Assembly (NCBI GenBank): GCA_037957365.1
Contig: JARHVA010000666.1
Location: forward strand, 2,233,501-2,297,500
Length of the DNA stretch: 64,000 bases
Origin: Torreya grandis
Taxonomy: Eukaryota > Streptophyta > Pinopsida > Cupressales > Taxaceae
Direction: 5' to 3'
Shown here: positions 48,952-62,860 of the stretch, piece after piece
Position numbering within the stretch: the stretch's first letter is position 1
How the letters are laid out: each line of letters begins with the position of its first letter
Notes under the pieces: generated by a model
Database searches by the model: none
What the model was told of the DNA's origin: nothing
Seen by the model: the letters and a program-made list of their open reading frames with translations, nothing else
Program-made: the position numbers and the translations under genes

Positions 48952-51900
48952 TGTTGACCAAATTTGAACCCAAGTCAAATTTAGGTAAAAACCTAATATT
49001 TTTAAATTTTAAATAAAGTTTCATATGTCCTATGGGGTCATCTATTGTCCTACATGTCTTACTTACCCTTTCCCTAGTCCTTGTTGAAACCCGTCCTCCT
49101 TGTATTGGCTCAGTCAACCAAAGTCAATGTTGGTCAAACATAATAAAAATTAGTCAAAGTATCAAATTATATTTAAAATATCCTAAAATTGTATTTTAAT
49201 TGTTTGAAGGTGTCCTCAAGTCACAAATAGGCCATTTGTTAGGTTTCATGTGGTAAAAGGGTCATTTGGCCACTTTTCTAGCTAATTAATTGACTTGTAT
49301 GGATGATGGGAGTTAAAAAATATGTAATAAAGGTGGATATGAACATGGATAAGGTAAAATTATTTCATAATCAGTCAAGGTATAGTTATAAATAAGTTAT
49401 GACCAAGAAATGATAGTTTTCCCTAAAAAATAGGAGCTTTTAGGCACTTATACGAACTTCTCAAGTCCATCATCAGTTAAAAACATGGTGGAGTGACTAT
49501 TCACCTCCACATAGGTCATCTAAACATTTTTATTACATATATTTCATAGAAAATTTCATCTGCAACTCATTTCTCTTCTTTTTCAATTGGCAAGCTAAGG
49601 TAACACAAGTTCAAGCACTCACTATGGGCCATACAGGTGGAGTCAGGAAGAGCAATTTTGGGGGTGGATAGTACTTTGAGTTAAATAAATTTTAATAACA
49701 ATAACTTGATATCTGGTGTATCATCCTTTATGAACAAATAGTTTGATTCTAGGTTACTTTTTATGCATGTTCAACCATGAGGGGGTCACTGTTTGAGCTT
49801 GTCTCAGAGTTTCTTGTTTTGGATTGATGGATTCATGTGTTGTAGGTGTCTCTACATGATTTTAAATATGTTTCCATGCTTATTGTTTTAGAGAGTTCAA
49901 TTGTTTGAGAAAGCCTCTTCTAGGCTTGCAAAATGTTTGGTTTGCATTCACAGTCATCTCAATTAATTTGAAAATGTTCCCTTCATATTGGATATGATGT
50001 TTTTATGTTTTTTTGGAAATTATCTTGGTGTAAGTTGGGCATTAAAGTGTTGAAAATTTCTCTTGAGGTGTTTTTAAATCATTCCTTGCATGTTTCTTGT
50101 CATTTCATGATCTCCTTGTATATCACAGTCAAAAAATTCCACCTATAAGAGCATGCAAACATAAAAAATGTAAGTTTGAAGTTTTTACATGGTCCTTAAC
50201 CTCTTGGTAATATTAATGTGCATTTAAATTTTGTATGGAGGCATGTAGGCACTACAAACTTGCATGTTTAGAGAATGGTCTCAATTCTACCTATGTAAAA
50301 GGAATGATCATCTACAACTAGTGTCATAATATGTAAACATGCCTTCTGGAGGTGTTCTAATAGTTAGTAAATATAATTTGAGGGTCCTTTCTATGGGAAG
50401 GCCTAGACAGACCTATTGATCATCCTCGTTTGAAAATAAAGGTGTCAAAACATTAAATAGGAAGTTAGACTGTGATCAGGCCCTTTTGCTCCAAAATGAC
50501 CAAACAAAGGTCCATAAGGTTTTGTATGACCTATTTAAGCATGAAAATTAAGTGACATAAGGAAAATTTATGATTTAATCCTATATTCATCATATAGGAC
50601 AAGGGATATGCCAAGTTTGAGAAGCAAAGGATGAATGGAGATTAGATTTTGCAAAGCCTAAAAATGGATAAAAACCACTCAAGCAAGGCAATTTATCTAC
50701 AAGATATTGATCAAAAAGTTGAATTTCCATCCCATTTTGATGATATTGGACTATTATATCAAATTTAATGATTCTTTAAATATAAGAGGGCATGAAAGAA
50801 AGAAAAATCTAATGTCTTAAACCCTAATACATGTTTCTCTGTCCATACACAGGACTGTGAGGAATCACCTACAGGCAAAAAAGTTAAAGTTTGTGAGATA
50901 GGCATGACCATGAATGAGATGAGGAAATTTTATGTTTTTAATTAAAAAAATACCTCCATGGCATAAATGTCACCATGAACAAATTTATCTTGATCTAGAA
51001 AACACCTACAAGCCTAAAATGAATGAAAGATAACCACCTACAGCTAGGACAATAATGAAGTGAGATTATGGACCTTGGAGGAGTCTTAAGGCACTTTTAG
51101 GCTAAATGAGATATAAATTTAAAATATAATGAATTTTATTACATAAATAGGTTTTAAAATCATCAATGAATATCAATTTCATGCCATTTTCACCCTAAAA
51201 CCACCTATAGGCAGAGACTTAGGACTGTCTCAAACTAAGAAGACTGAACAATTGGAAGCCCTAAAGGGCCAAAATGATGGGTTTAGAGATGATTTAAAAT
51301 TTTCATGAAGGTGAGTCAAAAATAATATATAATTTTTTGAAACCTTGGTTATAATATTTGAAGAAAGGCACCTAAAAGGAGATACCATGTTGACTGTCAC
51401 AGTCAAACAGGGTCATAAGCTTGAGAGGGATATGGTGAGAGTTTGATGCCCAAGGAAGGAAGATGGAGTTTTAAATATTGTGATATATATTAATCATGAT
51501 AAAATTAATTAAATAACATTTCCAATACATTATAAATCTATCCAAGGCCCTTTTCCCATAATCAAAATAGACTTAGTCTGTACAGGCAGGGTAAGGAAAC
51601 CCTTGGTTCAAGAGGTGAATATGGGATTATAATTGGGAGAGAGATTTTGGGTGGATCCATAGAATAAATAGAATTAAATGAGGGTTAATAAAATTCATTA
51701 ACACCTTATATTCATCAAATAATCTTTTAAGGAGAATCCATGAGGAGGTTTGGACAAAACATGCAAAAACAAGGTTTTTTACCCCTTTTTTGAGAAGATT
51801 GAGATGGTTAGACCCCCATATCATGGATTTAGACAAAAAAATTTGGTAAAATTTTTCATTATTAACTTTTTAAGATTTTAAAATACTCACTTTTCCCAAA

Positions 51901-54386
51901 AAAATATTCTTAATACTCTATGTTTTGTCTCAGAGCAGGGGTAGTCCCTTCATGCTCAAGAATGGTAATTTTGGGGAAAAGTGAAGAATGGCAACCAGAG
52001 ACCAATTGAATTAGTAAATAAGGTATGAATAAATGGGGGAAAAATGGAGGGAAATAATAAACCTTTATATAAGGATTAATAATAAATAGGGAACCATACA
52101 CAACAAGTGTTACGATCAAGTGTGAAGGAAACCCTTGACCATTGAAGCCAAATTAGAGGTCATATGCATTTTAAACATAATATATGATTTCCACATGATT
52201 AATTAAAGTTTATAGAGGTATTTTTGGTGTGTTAAATACATAAAATTAAAAATTTAATTATTGGAAGATCAAGAGGATCTCAAAGATGTAAGCAAACCTA
52301 TTGGTAAGGTCTAGGCCTATAACCAAATAAGGGTTAATTTCCATTTAAACATTTTGGAAATACATTATAATGGTTGGAAGAGGTTTTTAGGGTATATAAA
52401 GAGATTTTACAACCCTTGGTTTGAAAATAAAGTCTCCAAGAAGCCATATTTGGCTTAGGAAGCATTTATACCCCACCAAGAAGCAAAAAATGAGCTCGAA
52501 TGTCAACTTCAAGTGCTTAGAACTTCCACCAAGATTTGCATGGGAATTTTATCCATTAAAGGAATTTGAAGGAGGCACCTAAGGAGAAATAAGTTTAATT
52601 TTGTCATAATTCCAATGTGCCATGGCTATGAACAAATACTAATGATGAAAACCACTTCAAAACCCTTGTAAACCCTCCATAGTGACCCGATTGGGAAGAT
52701 GAGACAATTTAAGCATCCAAAAGGTATGGAGGTGCCATGAAAAAAATTTAATGATGTAGATAACTCTCCTAAGATTAATATCCTACCATTTTTACACACC
52801 TGCAAGTATAGGGTTGTATAGAATATGCTAAGAAAGAGCATTTAATACTAGAATAAGGGTCCATACAGATGATCAGGAGCTCAAATTCAACATGAGGAAT
52901 GATAAGGAGATGAAAAAAGTGAATAAAAATCTAATTTATTAGTTCACACATTTAAGATCACAAAATAGGCATTTTTAGTCTTCTAGGCTAAAGAGGCCTA
53001 ATTAAGCCTAATTGGGAGGACTAATGGATCAACAAACACACTTGCCTTGGGTGTTAAGCCATGAAACTTGGCACAGATCATAATGGAGAAAAATGGTACT
53101 AAAAATTATATCACTCATTCTTGGAGGTCCGTACCTTCTCCTACACAAGGAGACTTGTGTAAAAATAGGGTTATAAAAAGACAAGGCCTAGTGAAGGCTC
53201 TATACACAAAATGGGGTCTTGGTGAGAGATTGATATTCCAAATGGATTTTTTTAGTCCAATATGATGAGAATAGGACTTTCATGAAGAGAAATTTCACCA
53301 ATTGATCTAAATCCAAATTTTAGCTATTTTGTCCAAATTAGGTCTAATGAGACAAGGAGGCCTTATGACACCTATAGGGGAATTGATGATTTCAGTTAAT
53401 GTAACTATTTAAGATGCTTCAAGATAATTTAAAAGTTTCCTTGGGATGAAAATTTAACTATCCAAGAGATCTCATGATCAAATTCTTGCCTTTTGCCACT
53501 TGTCAATGAGGAATTTCAATACTCAAAGATGCTTGTGGAAGAGTTTCAATGCCACATGTGAGGATGGTGTTCAGTTTGGGATGGACACATGTTAAATAAA
53601 CTTCATGACTCATTTTCAACCTCATCCACATTCATTGTAACTAATTTTCACCTTTTGACACTTTTCTTTGTGCCTTTTCAACTTCTCTTCTCTCTCTCAT
53701 CTTCCAAATTTTATAAGTATGAGCCATGTTAGCTATTATAAAAGAGACCATAGCTAGTATGGAAAGACCCTGATAGTATGACATTAAATTTTGGATTTAA
53801 AAATTGAATAAAAGTTTGATTCTATGTTGAGAACATTTTATCTAAGTGTGTGAGTGATGTATAGTGGAGCTAAGTGGTGGTGTCATCCTTACTCCTCTTT
53901 ATCCTTCATGTTTAAGCAAGAGTTCTGATTTTAACAAGTCATGTGAAGTGTATGAATGTACTAGGATCCTCTTCAAGAATGAAATTGTCTCTATCATGTG
54001 CAATCTTCCCCTGGATCAGTTATCTTGTTGATTATCCTATGTATGCCTACCTTCACACTGAAACACTATGTTAGGTTCCTTCAAAGCCTAGAATTGGTCT
54101 TGGAAAGCTTTGTTGCTTAGTAGGAGTGTGATATTCTATGGGATATGTCTTGGTGTATCACATCTTTAGTGTATTTTCCTTTTCATGCAAACTCCTAACC
54201 CTTTTCTCATAAATAAGCATTAGATTAGGTGATAAGCACTTAAATTTGAATCTAAGGAGCTAGCCCTCATAATTTAGAGATTAATCTCTCTTACAAGTTC
54301 ACCCACAGCTTGATAGATGATTTCATGTTGCATCAAATTATAGGAATCTCATAGAGTATCCTAGGGTGCACAATTTGATGACAACA
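48952..54386. mobile_element. Insertion F: 5.4 kb non-coding element inside the 5' LTR of E
   Basis: Comparison with the intact 3' LTR places both borders: the E LTR breaks off at 48951 and resumes at 54387. F starts TGTTGACCAAATTTG and ends CAATTTGATGACAACA, imperfect inverted ends of about 15 bp with TG..CA termini. The flanks are TATCT and CATCC; the empty site in the 3' LTR reads CATCC, so a 5-bp duplication with two C-to-T changes is likely. No coding motif was found on either strand, and I could not see a second internal copy of an LTR. It may be a large non-coding retrotransposon derivative or a DNA element. Confidence 0.72.
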
Positions 54387-54579
54387 CATCCAAAATAGTC
54401 ACTTTTTAGATAAGTCTATATTTATGCCTATTATTTTCTATATTTAGAAAGTTAAATAAGGTCAAATTCTATAACAAATTAGTAATTAATTATTGTAATG
54501 TATTTAAATAATTTATACATCTCATCCCTTTAATCTATACATTTAATTTACATAATTAAACCCTAACAAGGTTAAATCA
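54387..54579 (+). repeat. Element E 5' LTR, right part
   Basis: It resumes at the CATCC target copy and aligns with the last 190 bp or so of the 3' LTR (AGACAAGTCTATATTTATGCC against AGATAAGTCTATATTTATGCC), ending GGTTAAATCA. Confidence 0.85.
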
Positions 54580-54581
54580 TT

Positions 54582-54592
54582 TGGTGAACATG
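54582..54592 (+). other. Element E primer-binding site candidate
   Basis: TGGTGAACATG, two bases after the LTR end, matching that of element A over the first eight bases. Confidence 0.6.
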
Positions 54593-55337
54593 TATTAATT
54601 TGAATATTGCTTCAAACCCTAACTTGCATTAATCCAAATTTTTGTGCAATAATTTAGGACTACCTACTTTTGATTTTTTGATTTTTTTTAGATAACATAG
54701 ATAATTTAAATCAATTTCACATTAGTGTTTCAATTTATTTTACATATAATTTAAATTAGTGCAAAGAAACCCTAGATTCAAAAAATCCTAACTGTAGACA
54801 CACTTAGGGTTTGTATCCTTTTCTATATATACTTAGATCTTACTTATAAAATATCAATTTTTTTGAAATATTTAATTTTTTTCAATCTTCCATAAATTAA
54901 TATTCATAAAAGGTTCAAAATATACAAAACTTGTTTTCCTACCTTTCAACCTAAAATGACAAAATTTAACAACAAATTTGATAAAACAAATAAGCAACAG
55001 TTACAAGACTTTGTGTCCAAAGGATATATAAGATGAATTCATACACATTCTTCAAGAAGAAATCAAAAAGATAAACAATGGTCAATCTTTAACTTCTCTA
55101 GTTAATAATGTTGTTACACCTCCAATGGGGCCAACTCAAATAAATCAGATTGCACAGCCCAAGATTATTATTCAACCATCAGTAATAGCTACACTAATTG
55201 TGGCTAGTTCCTCTACTCCAAATTTATAATCCCTTATACATGAGGTTCTTACTTTATAGTATAAGGTATTACATCTCGATAAGTGAGCAACTAGGCCATC
55301 ACATGCCCTGGATTCCAACATTATCTTACATACACCT

Positions 55338-56220
55338 TTGGCACATCACATAGCGACAACTCCTTTGACATCTAGTTTCATGGCATCCAAGCTCACATTA
55401 TATGATGTCAAGGGTGACCTAGAGCATAATATCAATGCCTTTCATGAAACATGCTTGGACTATATGTCCAAAGATTGGCTTCTTACAAAGCTATTTCTCT
55501 GTAGTCTCAAGGATTATGCCCTACAATGGTTCTATGATTTGCCAAATCAATCGATCACAGTGTTCAATCTTTGAGTTGATATGTTCTTAGCACATTTCTT
55601 TATCAACATTAGTGATAAGATATCATATACACAAGTGGCATAGTTAAAGTAAAATTCAAATGAGCCTATTGTTGATTATGTCTTATGATACAAGAAAATA
55701 TTATCTAAATTGACTAGCCCCATGGTAGATAGAGAAATTCAAGATATATTTAAAAAGAGTATATTACTAGCATTACATGAAGCTATCTTATTTAATAAGT
55801 TTACCACATAAACTCATATGTGCCACACAGTCAAAAAAAGAGAGGTTAAGATCTTATCAATAGGAAAACTCAAGTACACAAGTGGATCAAAATCAACTAT
55901 TAAGAGTATAAACAAACATCCATACAAGGTCAGGGATATAGAAAAAAAGTGATTAAAAGGCCACCATCAACATAGCTTTCGAGCCTTTCCCTAGATTGGT
56001 TTTATCCACTCCTCAGTGCAGAGTCTTCACTAATCTTTCAAATTCACTAACACAAGTTTATCATATCTCTCCCTCTAGTTAAAGAGGTTGATATGACATG
56101 GCCTCTTCCAAAGAGTTATGAATCAAATGTATTCTACAAGTATCACAGGGCACCATGCCACATGACAAATAGATGTATTAACCTAAATAATAAGATATAA
56201 GATCTCATTGAGGTTAACAT
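55338..56220 (+). pseudogene. Element E Gag with C-terminal knuckle
   Basis: 55338-55574 is open: KLTLYDVKGDLEHNINAF, LLTKLFLCSLKDYALQWFYDLP and SITVFNL are the core motifs of Retrotrans_gag in order. With stops the track continues to a knuckle near 56137-56176, YKYHRAPCHMTNRC, where the first Cys is now Tyr and the GH is now CH. The region between is degraded. Confidence 0.78.
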
Positions 56221-56459
56221 TATTGATGTGGGTACACCCATAGAGGCACTGAGACAACAACAAAATGATGCAAATTCACTAAAGATATTTTAGATATTTT
56301 ACAAAAGCATACATCTAATGAGGTATGGGCACATCAAGTGTTCACTATACATACCATATGCATCCACCACCAGATTCCTATCACATAGTTATAAATGAGA
56401 CACATCCACTACATAACATTATTGGAATGTATCAAACTATAATGCCACCTAGACCATAA

Positions 56460-56880
56460 ATCACATTTTCAGAGCAGAAGATTGTGGATGATGACATAGA
56501 TTTACATGTGCTCTTCATATGAGCATATATAAACCACCATCCTATTCAAAATGTTATTGTTGACAATGAGTCAAGCATAAGCATTTTCACCATGACACTC
56601 TTACAATACTTGGGCTACACAAAGCAAGATATATTCCATACAGATATAGTCATGAGTGGTTTAAGTGGACATGTTTAGAGTTCCATCAGGGAGATTGTGC
56701 TTCCATTACATGTTGGACCAACACACAGCCATTTGGTTCCTTGTAGTACCTAATATAGGTATATTCAATATATTATTGGGTAGGCCATGGTTACAATAGC
56801 TCTGATCCATCCCATATATAGTACACCAATATCTAAAGTATATACATGTTAATCAAGTGGTTGAGATTGAGGGTGTTCCA
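56460..56880 (+). pseudogene. Element E aspartic protease
   Basis: Motifs in one frame: IVDNESSISIFTMTLLQYLGY (about 56550-56610; catalytic triad D-N-E in place of D-N/S-G), MSGLSGHV, then FNILLGRPWLQ (about 56765-56800). The Gly of the triad is lost, so the copy is inactive. It matches the protease of element A in layout. Confidence 0.75.
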
Positions 56881-59800
56881 TATGAGTGCCCTCTACCCAT
56901 CCATAGGTATTTCTATCATAATTTCTAGATACAATTCCCACATAGACACTAGTTACAGTTCTATCACCATTACCAAATATTGTATGGATATCAATTATAT
57001 TATAGAGTATATATCTTATACATACATCACAATGTTCATTAGAGTGATCAATGTAGACTAGGTCTACTCCTATGGTATATACACATACGCATACTCTTCC
57101 ACAGAGATCATTACTAGAAACACCATTACATCAACAATATGTCATAGAGTCCATAAGACATCCCTCTACTCAGTTTATTTTGATCTTAGTTTTATTGGGG
57201 ATTAAGGGTTCTTAACATAGGGTATCTACATCACCTAAAACTTCTCCTTTTACCATATGGGTCCTTAAGAACTCTATAGTTCATAAGGCATCATAGTTAG
57301 TGCCACAACATCATAGCATTACGACACAAGTAGCTTCAGACTCAGATTATGCAAAACAATATATTATGGGCTCATAGTTACCCTTTCACACTACACACAT
57401 GATCACAATTCCCATATTCAACATAGGTCATAGTGATAGTGAGTCTCTTATGAGACTCATTGGTTAGTATGGTTCCTAACCTTGTACATACTTCCCTTTC
57501 TCTCTTGCTCCTTGTACATAGTTTATTTTCATTTGCTTGTACATAACCTATACTTAGAAAACACAAAAATAATATAACATGTTAAAATACAAAAACATTC
57601 AAATATTTCAAAAACACAAAATTAACAAATTATATGCATTTCTATGTTTACATTTCTACTAATTGCCAAATATTTCATATTACTAGCTATCCTAATATAG
57701 TCAGTTTTATCATATACATATGCTTTACTTGTTCTTGTCAAGTACTTGTAGATTCTAGACATGACTCTTGTCCACTGCACTGATCCTAAATAGCTATCAA
57801 CTACCCATCAGGGGCATTTACACTAATCTAGGTTTATACATTTGATACATCTGCCCACTTGGGGTCATCTCATACATAGTGCTATAACCAAGTTTTATCT
57901 TTACATACTATACATTCTAGGTCATCTTATACATAGTTTATGCATTGATTTATCTTGATGTTGATTATTTCTACTCATTTCTCAGATTTTTTTCCTGACT
58001 ATCACTAGTTAGACTCAATATATATGCATCCCAACATATACATAGATATGTACTACACTAGTTATACATGCTTTCATTTCTAGTTTTCCTAGATTAGACT
58101 GGATTGTGTTTCTTATGCTTCTTCTATCTTTAAGGGAATTAAAATATTCCATTGTTCTTTAGATTATGCCACTTCTCTATTTGTATGCCTTAGACATGTG
58201 CCCATGTCCCTTATGTGTGATTTCATGCTTCTATATGCACACATTTGAATGTCCTTCTATGTACCTCTATGTCAAATCACTTATTCTTTATGTATGTGGA
58301 TATTTGAACATGTCCTTTTATGTCTTCATTCTTATATTTAGTGACATGTGCCCATGTCCCTTTTATTGTGGCCCCTTGGCCTATCTTTTGCATGCATCAT
58401 GTACTTGTATGTATGCTTCCTTGTATACTTATACACCATGACACTTGTATTTTCTTGTTATACACACACCAGTTTTTGATGCCATGAGGGATCTCATGCA
58501 TCTACCCTTCCTACTTGGGTGTCATGATGGACATCATGCCCCATCTCCCTATGTAGTTACTCAAATTTGACATTATATACATTGACTACATCTATCTTGA
58601 CACCCTTTTGTAATGCTATATTACAACATACATCTTACACCACTTACTTATGCTCAGATTCATTTAGATTCTAATGTTATGTTTGTATATTATATTAAAA
58701 TACCATGTACATGCTTTGGCTAACATATTTTGTAGAGATACTTCTTTAAAGAGAAATTATAGCATATATTTCACAACTACCCTCAAAATAGGAGGCATTC
58801 ATAGGGGCTTATCATAGATATCAAGCTCCTACTTTACTTTTTATAGATAAAATTTAACACACAAGCTTAGTTTCAGAACTCAAAATCAGGGAAAACATAG
58901 GAGAGCATAGAGACTTAGATAATAATTCAGATCATTCAAATTTTGGACTAGGTAGACATAAACACCTAGATTGGGATACTATCACCATAGGGAACTACTA
59001 TTCACTATAGGGTGCTACTATCTAGTATTCTTAGCTTTAGGATAGTCTAGATCAGTTAGAGTTGTACACTAGGTATAATACATAATTTCACAAATACAGT
59101 CATAGGTTTGGTAGTTATATTAAGATTTTACTCAGATACACTCATTTCAGGTTAGATTCATACCAGTTGCTCAGATTTGGGGGCATCATGCATGGAATTA
59201 TCACTCCCACATTGAGTTCAGTTATATAGATTCAACTATTACATAATTTAGATTTAACATACTCAGATACTAGATTGGGGGAATGTGTGAAACACATAAT
59301 TTACATATACTCAACTATACATAGGTTGATTAGATGAAATGGAAAATTCCATGTCATTATCTACATTGTATACACTTGCTATCACATTCCATGTTATTAC
59401 CAGATTCATGTTTTACTCCATCTATAGTGGTTAGCATTCTTGAATGTCCTAGAGCTGCCTAATATACCTTAGTGTCATGGAGCTAACATATATAGTTAGA
59501 TTTACTTAGTTAAATACTTTCAACACTTTTCAAAATATAGTTACAAATGTTTCTACTTCACATAGGTGGTCAATGATGGAGTCATGGCCTATTTGAGTTC
59601 TTGAGCCACCCACATGAGAGGGTTAGACACACTTACAATCTTATCTTAAATATTCATAGAGATCAAGATCCACTGAGTAGGGGTGGGAAATGATGGAGTC
59701 AAAACTGGACTAAGTTATTCAGCCACCCATATGAGGATTGAGCAAGCCATCAACCTAGTCCAAGCTATTCAATGATATGATCACTATGTACACTCACATA

Positions 59801-60109
59801 AATAGGTTGTCACTAGATTCATGCATTGGTTCACATAACCAATGAGGTTTATTCATTCATTTACTCTCTATTTACTTAGATTTTACTCAGTTACATTGTT
59901 TTAACATAGTCTTTTATTTTTGATAATCTCAAGGACTACTTTTTTCATGTTTCATTTCAGGATATTACATAAGATCATGTTCCACTTACACAAACCTAGA
60001 TTCACATAATCAGACTTAGCTACATGGGATTAAATTCCAAATTAAGTTTAGGTACACTTATTTTTCCTTCATACTAGTCATTTCACTTTGTTGCATTATT
60101 ATCATAAAG
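56881..60109 (+). other. Element E 3' interior without pol
   Basis: No RT, RNase H or integrase motif on either strand. Non-coding blocks shared with element A include AACTTATGCTTAGAAAA against AACCTATACTTAGAAAA (57545) and the GATGGAGTCA/AGCCACCCA block at 59570-59740. Confidence 0.55.
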
Positions 60110-60124
60110 GTGGGGGGGGGGAAA
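60110..60124 (+). other. Element E polypurine tract
   Basis: GTGGGGGGGGGGAAA-like tract directly before TGTAATCACC. Confidence 0.7.
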
Positions 60125-61320
60125 TGTAATCACCTGAAAGTGGTAATTGGATGTTACGCTTGAGTTACCCTATTGCTAGCTTAACCCTAGACCTATCTTA
60201 TAACTTTAGACACACTTTTCTAGTCATTATGTAGACCAAAACCACTTAGATTCAATCAAAACATAGTCCCAGGACTATCTCCTCACATCCTAACCCAAAT
60301 TACTTAGCAGCCTGTCAAGTGGAAATTTGGGACACGGCAACCACATGGTGCTACTGTCCCCAATTGGGTGTTATTATTCTTATCCCTAACTCTTTCCAAA
60401 ATATAATTTTTCAAATGTGTGCCCCTCATAAGGTTAACCTAATCATATTTTATTATTCATACAAGCTATAAAACTCTATAAAATACAATTCTAATTGATC
60501 TCTATTCACTAGATGGAAAATAGATGCAAAAAACACATTCAAACCAAAGACAAGTTGAGAAAAATTAAGGTATTTGATCCCTATTATACCTTACTTATAC
60601 ATACTACCATCTAAAATATCCCTAAGCCTAGTTTTCAAATATTTCAAAGATCAATCACATTTAAGGATTCCAAGTCTACTCTCATTCTATCATTCACTTG
60701 CACTTGCATCAAGCACTAAGTCAGAGAACTACATCAGGCTTGATCCCTCTTCAAAGTATTGGTATGTAGGAAACTCTCTTCACAGTAAGGTTTTGAGTAT
60801 GTTAGGCCTATCTTAATAATGAACACATAATTATTTATCATGCCATGCTTATAAACAAGATTAGGGTTTGCACACTAAATTAGGTTTTCTAGGCACAACA
60901 CAAAGCTCCAAGTTTCATGTGCATAGGAACAAGACCTAAAAACACAAGTGCGAGTGCTTCCAAAAAATAGGAACAATCCTATAAAGGGGATAGTACAACC
61001 ACTTTGAGGATACTACAACATGGTGCTAATATCCATATGGGGCACTATTGTCCAGTTAGTAAACAAATTCTAGAATCTTGTTGTTGACACTCAAAACTAT
61101 CTAGAACCTAGTTTTCAGAACCCAGATCATCCGTGACAATCACTTTTTAGACAAGTCTATATTTATGCCTATTTATTTCTATTTTTACAAATTTAAATAA
61201 GGTCAAATACTATAATAAACTAGTACTTAATTATTGTAATTTATTTAACTAATTTAGATATCTCCACCCTTTAATTTAAACATAGGATTTACATAATTAA
61301 ACCCTAAAAAGGTTAAATCA
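60125..61320 (+). repeat. Element E 3' LTR
   Basis: 1196 bp and complete; the reference for the borders of insertion F. TATA box at 60477-60485. Confidence 0.85.
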
Positions 61321-62629
61321 AGATCCTATGGGAGTTTAGTGATTGGTATGATAGAACTAGAGGGTGAGACATAATTATAAATTCCAATCACATCCAATCT
61401 AATTAATGGTCTTTTTAATAATTTATATCAGGGTTTTATCAGATGTGTTGTTACTTGCATAACACACCCCATTTTCAGTCTAAAAATGGGGACCCTCTTT
61501 TTTATCTAGAGTATGATCTTGTATATTTTAAGAGTCTATTGTGGTTGTTGGTTCAAATAAACCTTCTTGGAAATTATCTAAATGATTAAGTATTAAGTTA
61601 TTGAATGGGTTGAGTTTAATGTCTTTGTATTTCTTCAATTCAGTCCAAGATTTCATTTAAAAACACATTATTTTCAATATCTGAGTTTGCATGATTTCAC
61701 TAAGTCTCTATCATGTGCTTGTGTTTTAAAACACATTAAAGGTTTCTTTTTAGACCATTTAACCTTAAAATTATGAAAATTATTTAACTATTTTAGATTT
61801 TTTCTATTGCTTTCCTTAGCAATTGAGTTCATTTATGATTTAATTCGATCTAAATTTACTAATTTCTTTATATGGTTCCACTTCTTAGACTTAGTCACTT
61901 TTTATAATAAATGAAAAAAAATTGCTTTCAATTTGACAAAGTTTGTCGTTGATTTTATTTTAAATGGATTTTTCCTTCATAAGCTTTATGCACACTTTTG
62001 TTCTCATTTCAAAGGAACTTAGCCATTTGAATTTAAATGACTTAGCCATTGGATTTTAAAGAGTTAAGTTTAATGACTGGGCCTTTTATCCCTTTTTTAT
62101 AGTGGTTTTATCTTGGCCCTAGAGCATTATTTCATCCTTGTGATAAGTTTTCATGACACCCGATAGTTTGAACCCTATTTAAAATGCTTTCAGCACTTAT
62201 CCAATTCTTCATCTTTTCTTAGAGGTACTTGGCCATTTTGTGCTTCTTCAAAGGACTTAACTAATTCTTCATCTATGACCTGATCCACATGTCATTCTCT
62301 TAGTAGCCCCAAGCCTATGCAAAAAATACAATGAAATAATAGATTTTTAATAAATTTCTATGGTAGAATCCATGTCAATCCAGTTCTAAGTAAATAGATG
62401 TTTTATTTGGGTATTAAAGCATTTCTACTTCCACTTGGTAACTTTTCATGACTCTCTTCAAATCTAACTAGATTGAAATAGACTTTTGACACTTAATTTT
62501 TTTTGTAAGATGACTCTAGTGCCACGTTATGATCAGTTGGTAGTCCTAGGCCCATTCAAAATGCCTTTTGACACTTAGTCAATTTTATTCAAAGTTTCCA
62601 AATAGGGTCATGATGTCATCAAAGTTTTA

Positions 62630-62860
62630 AACTAGTGAGTTAGAAAGATGATGCCACATGGAATAATCCTACTATTCTACTATATTGGGTATGTTTGTAA
62701 CTATGCAAAGCCTTTGAGCTAGGGGGTTATCAGGATCATACTATGTGGCATAATCCCACTACCCTACTAACTTATATATTTTTGTGTAGGCCAAGAGTGA
62801 TGTTAGAGCCCCAAACTAGTGGGTGAGTGGGATGACACCACGTGGTGACATATTGGAGCC
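62630..62860 (+). repeat. Three-copy degenerate tandem repeat, period about 90 bp
   Basis: CTAGTGAGTTAGAAAGATGATGCCACATGG (62632), CTAGGGGGTTATCAGGATCATACTATGTGG (62718) and CTAGTGGGTGAGTGGGATGACACCACGTGG (62815) are diverged forms of one unit; the first two continue into CATAATCC-type text and CTACTA. Confidence 0.6.

Larger units (their letters stand above)
48148..61320 (+). mobile_element. Element E: gag-protease LTR element with a split 5' LTR
   Basis: The 3' LTR is intact (60125-61320, 1196 bp, TGTAATCACC to GTTAAATCA). The 5' LTR is in two parts, 48148-48951 and 54387-54579, separated by insertion F; its first 200 bp or so are missing. The interior (54580-60124) has Gag with a knuckle and a protease, then 3.3 kb with no RT, RNase H or integrase. 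LTR ends, TGGTGAAC primer site, poly-G polypurine tract and 3' interior are shared with element A, so A and E form one family. Confidence 0.83.

Noticed and set aside
58166..58441. A 91-aa Cys-rich open frame
   Set aside because: It arises from repeated CATGTGCCCATGTCCC-type text that also occurs in element A without a shared frame, so it is non-coding.
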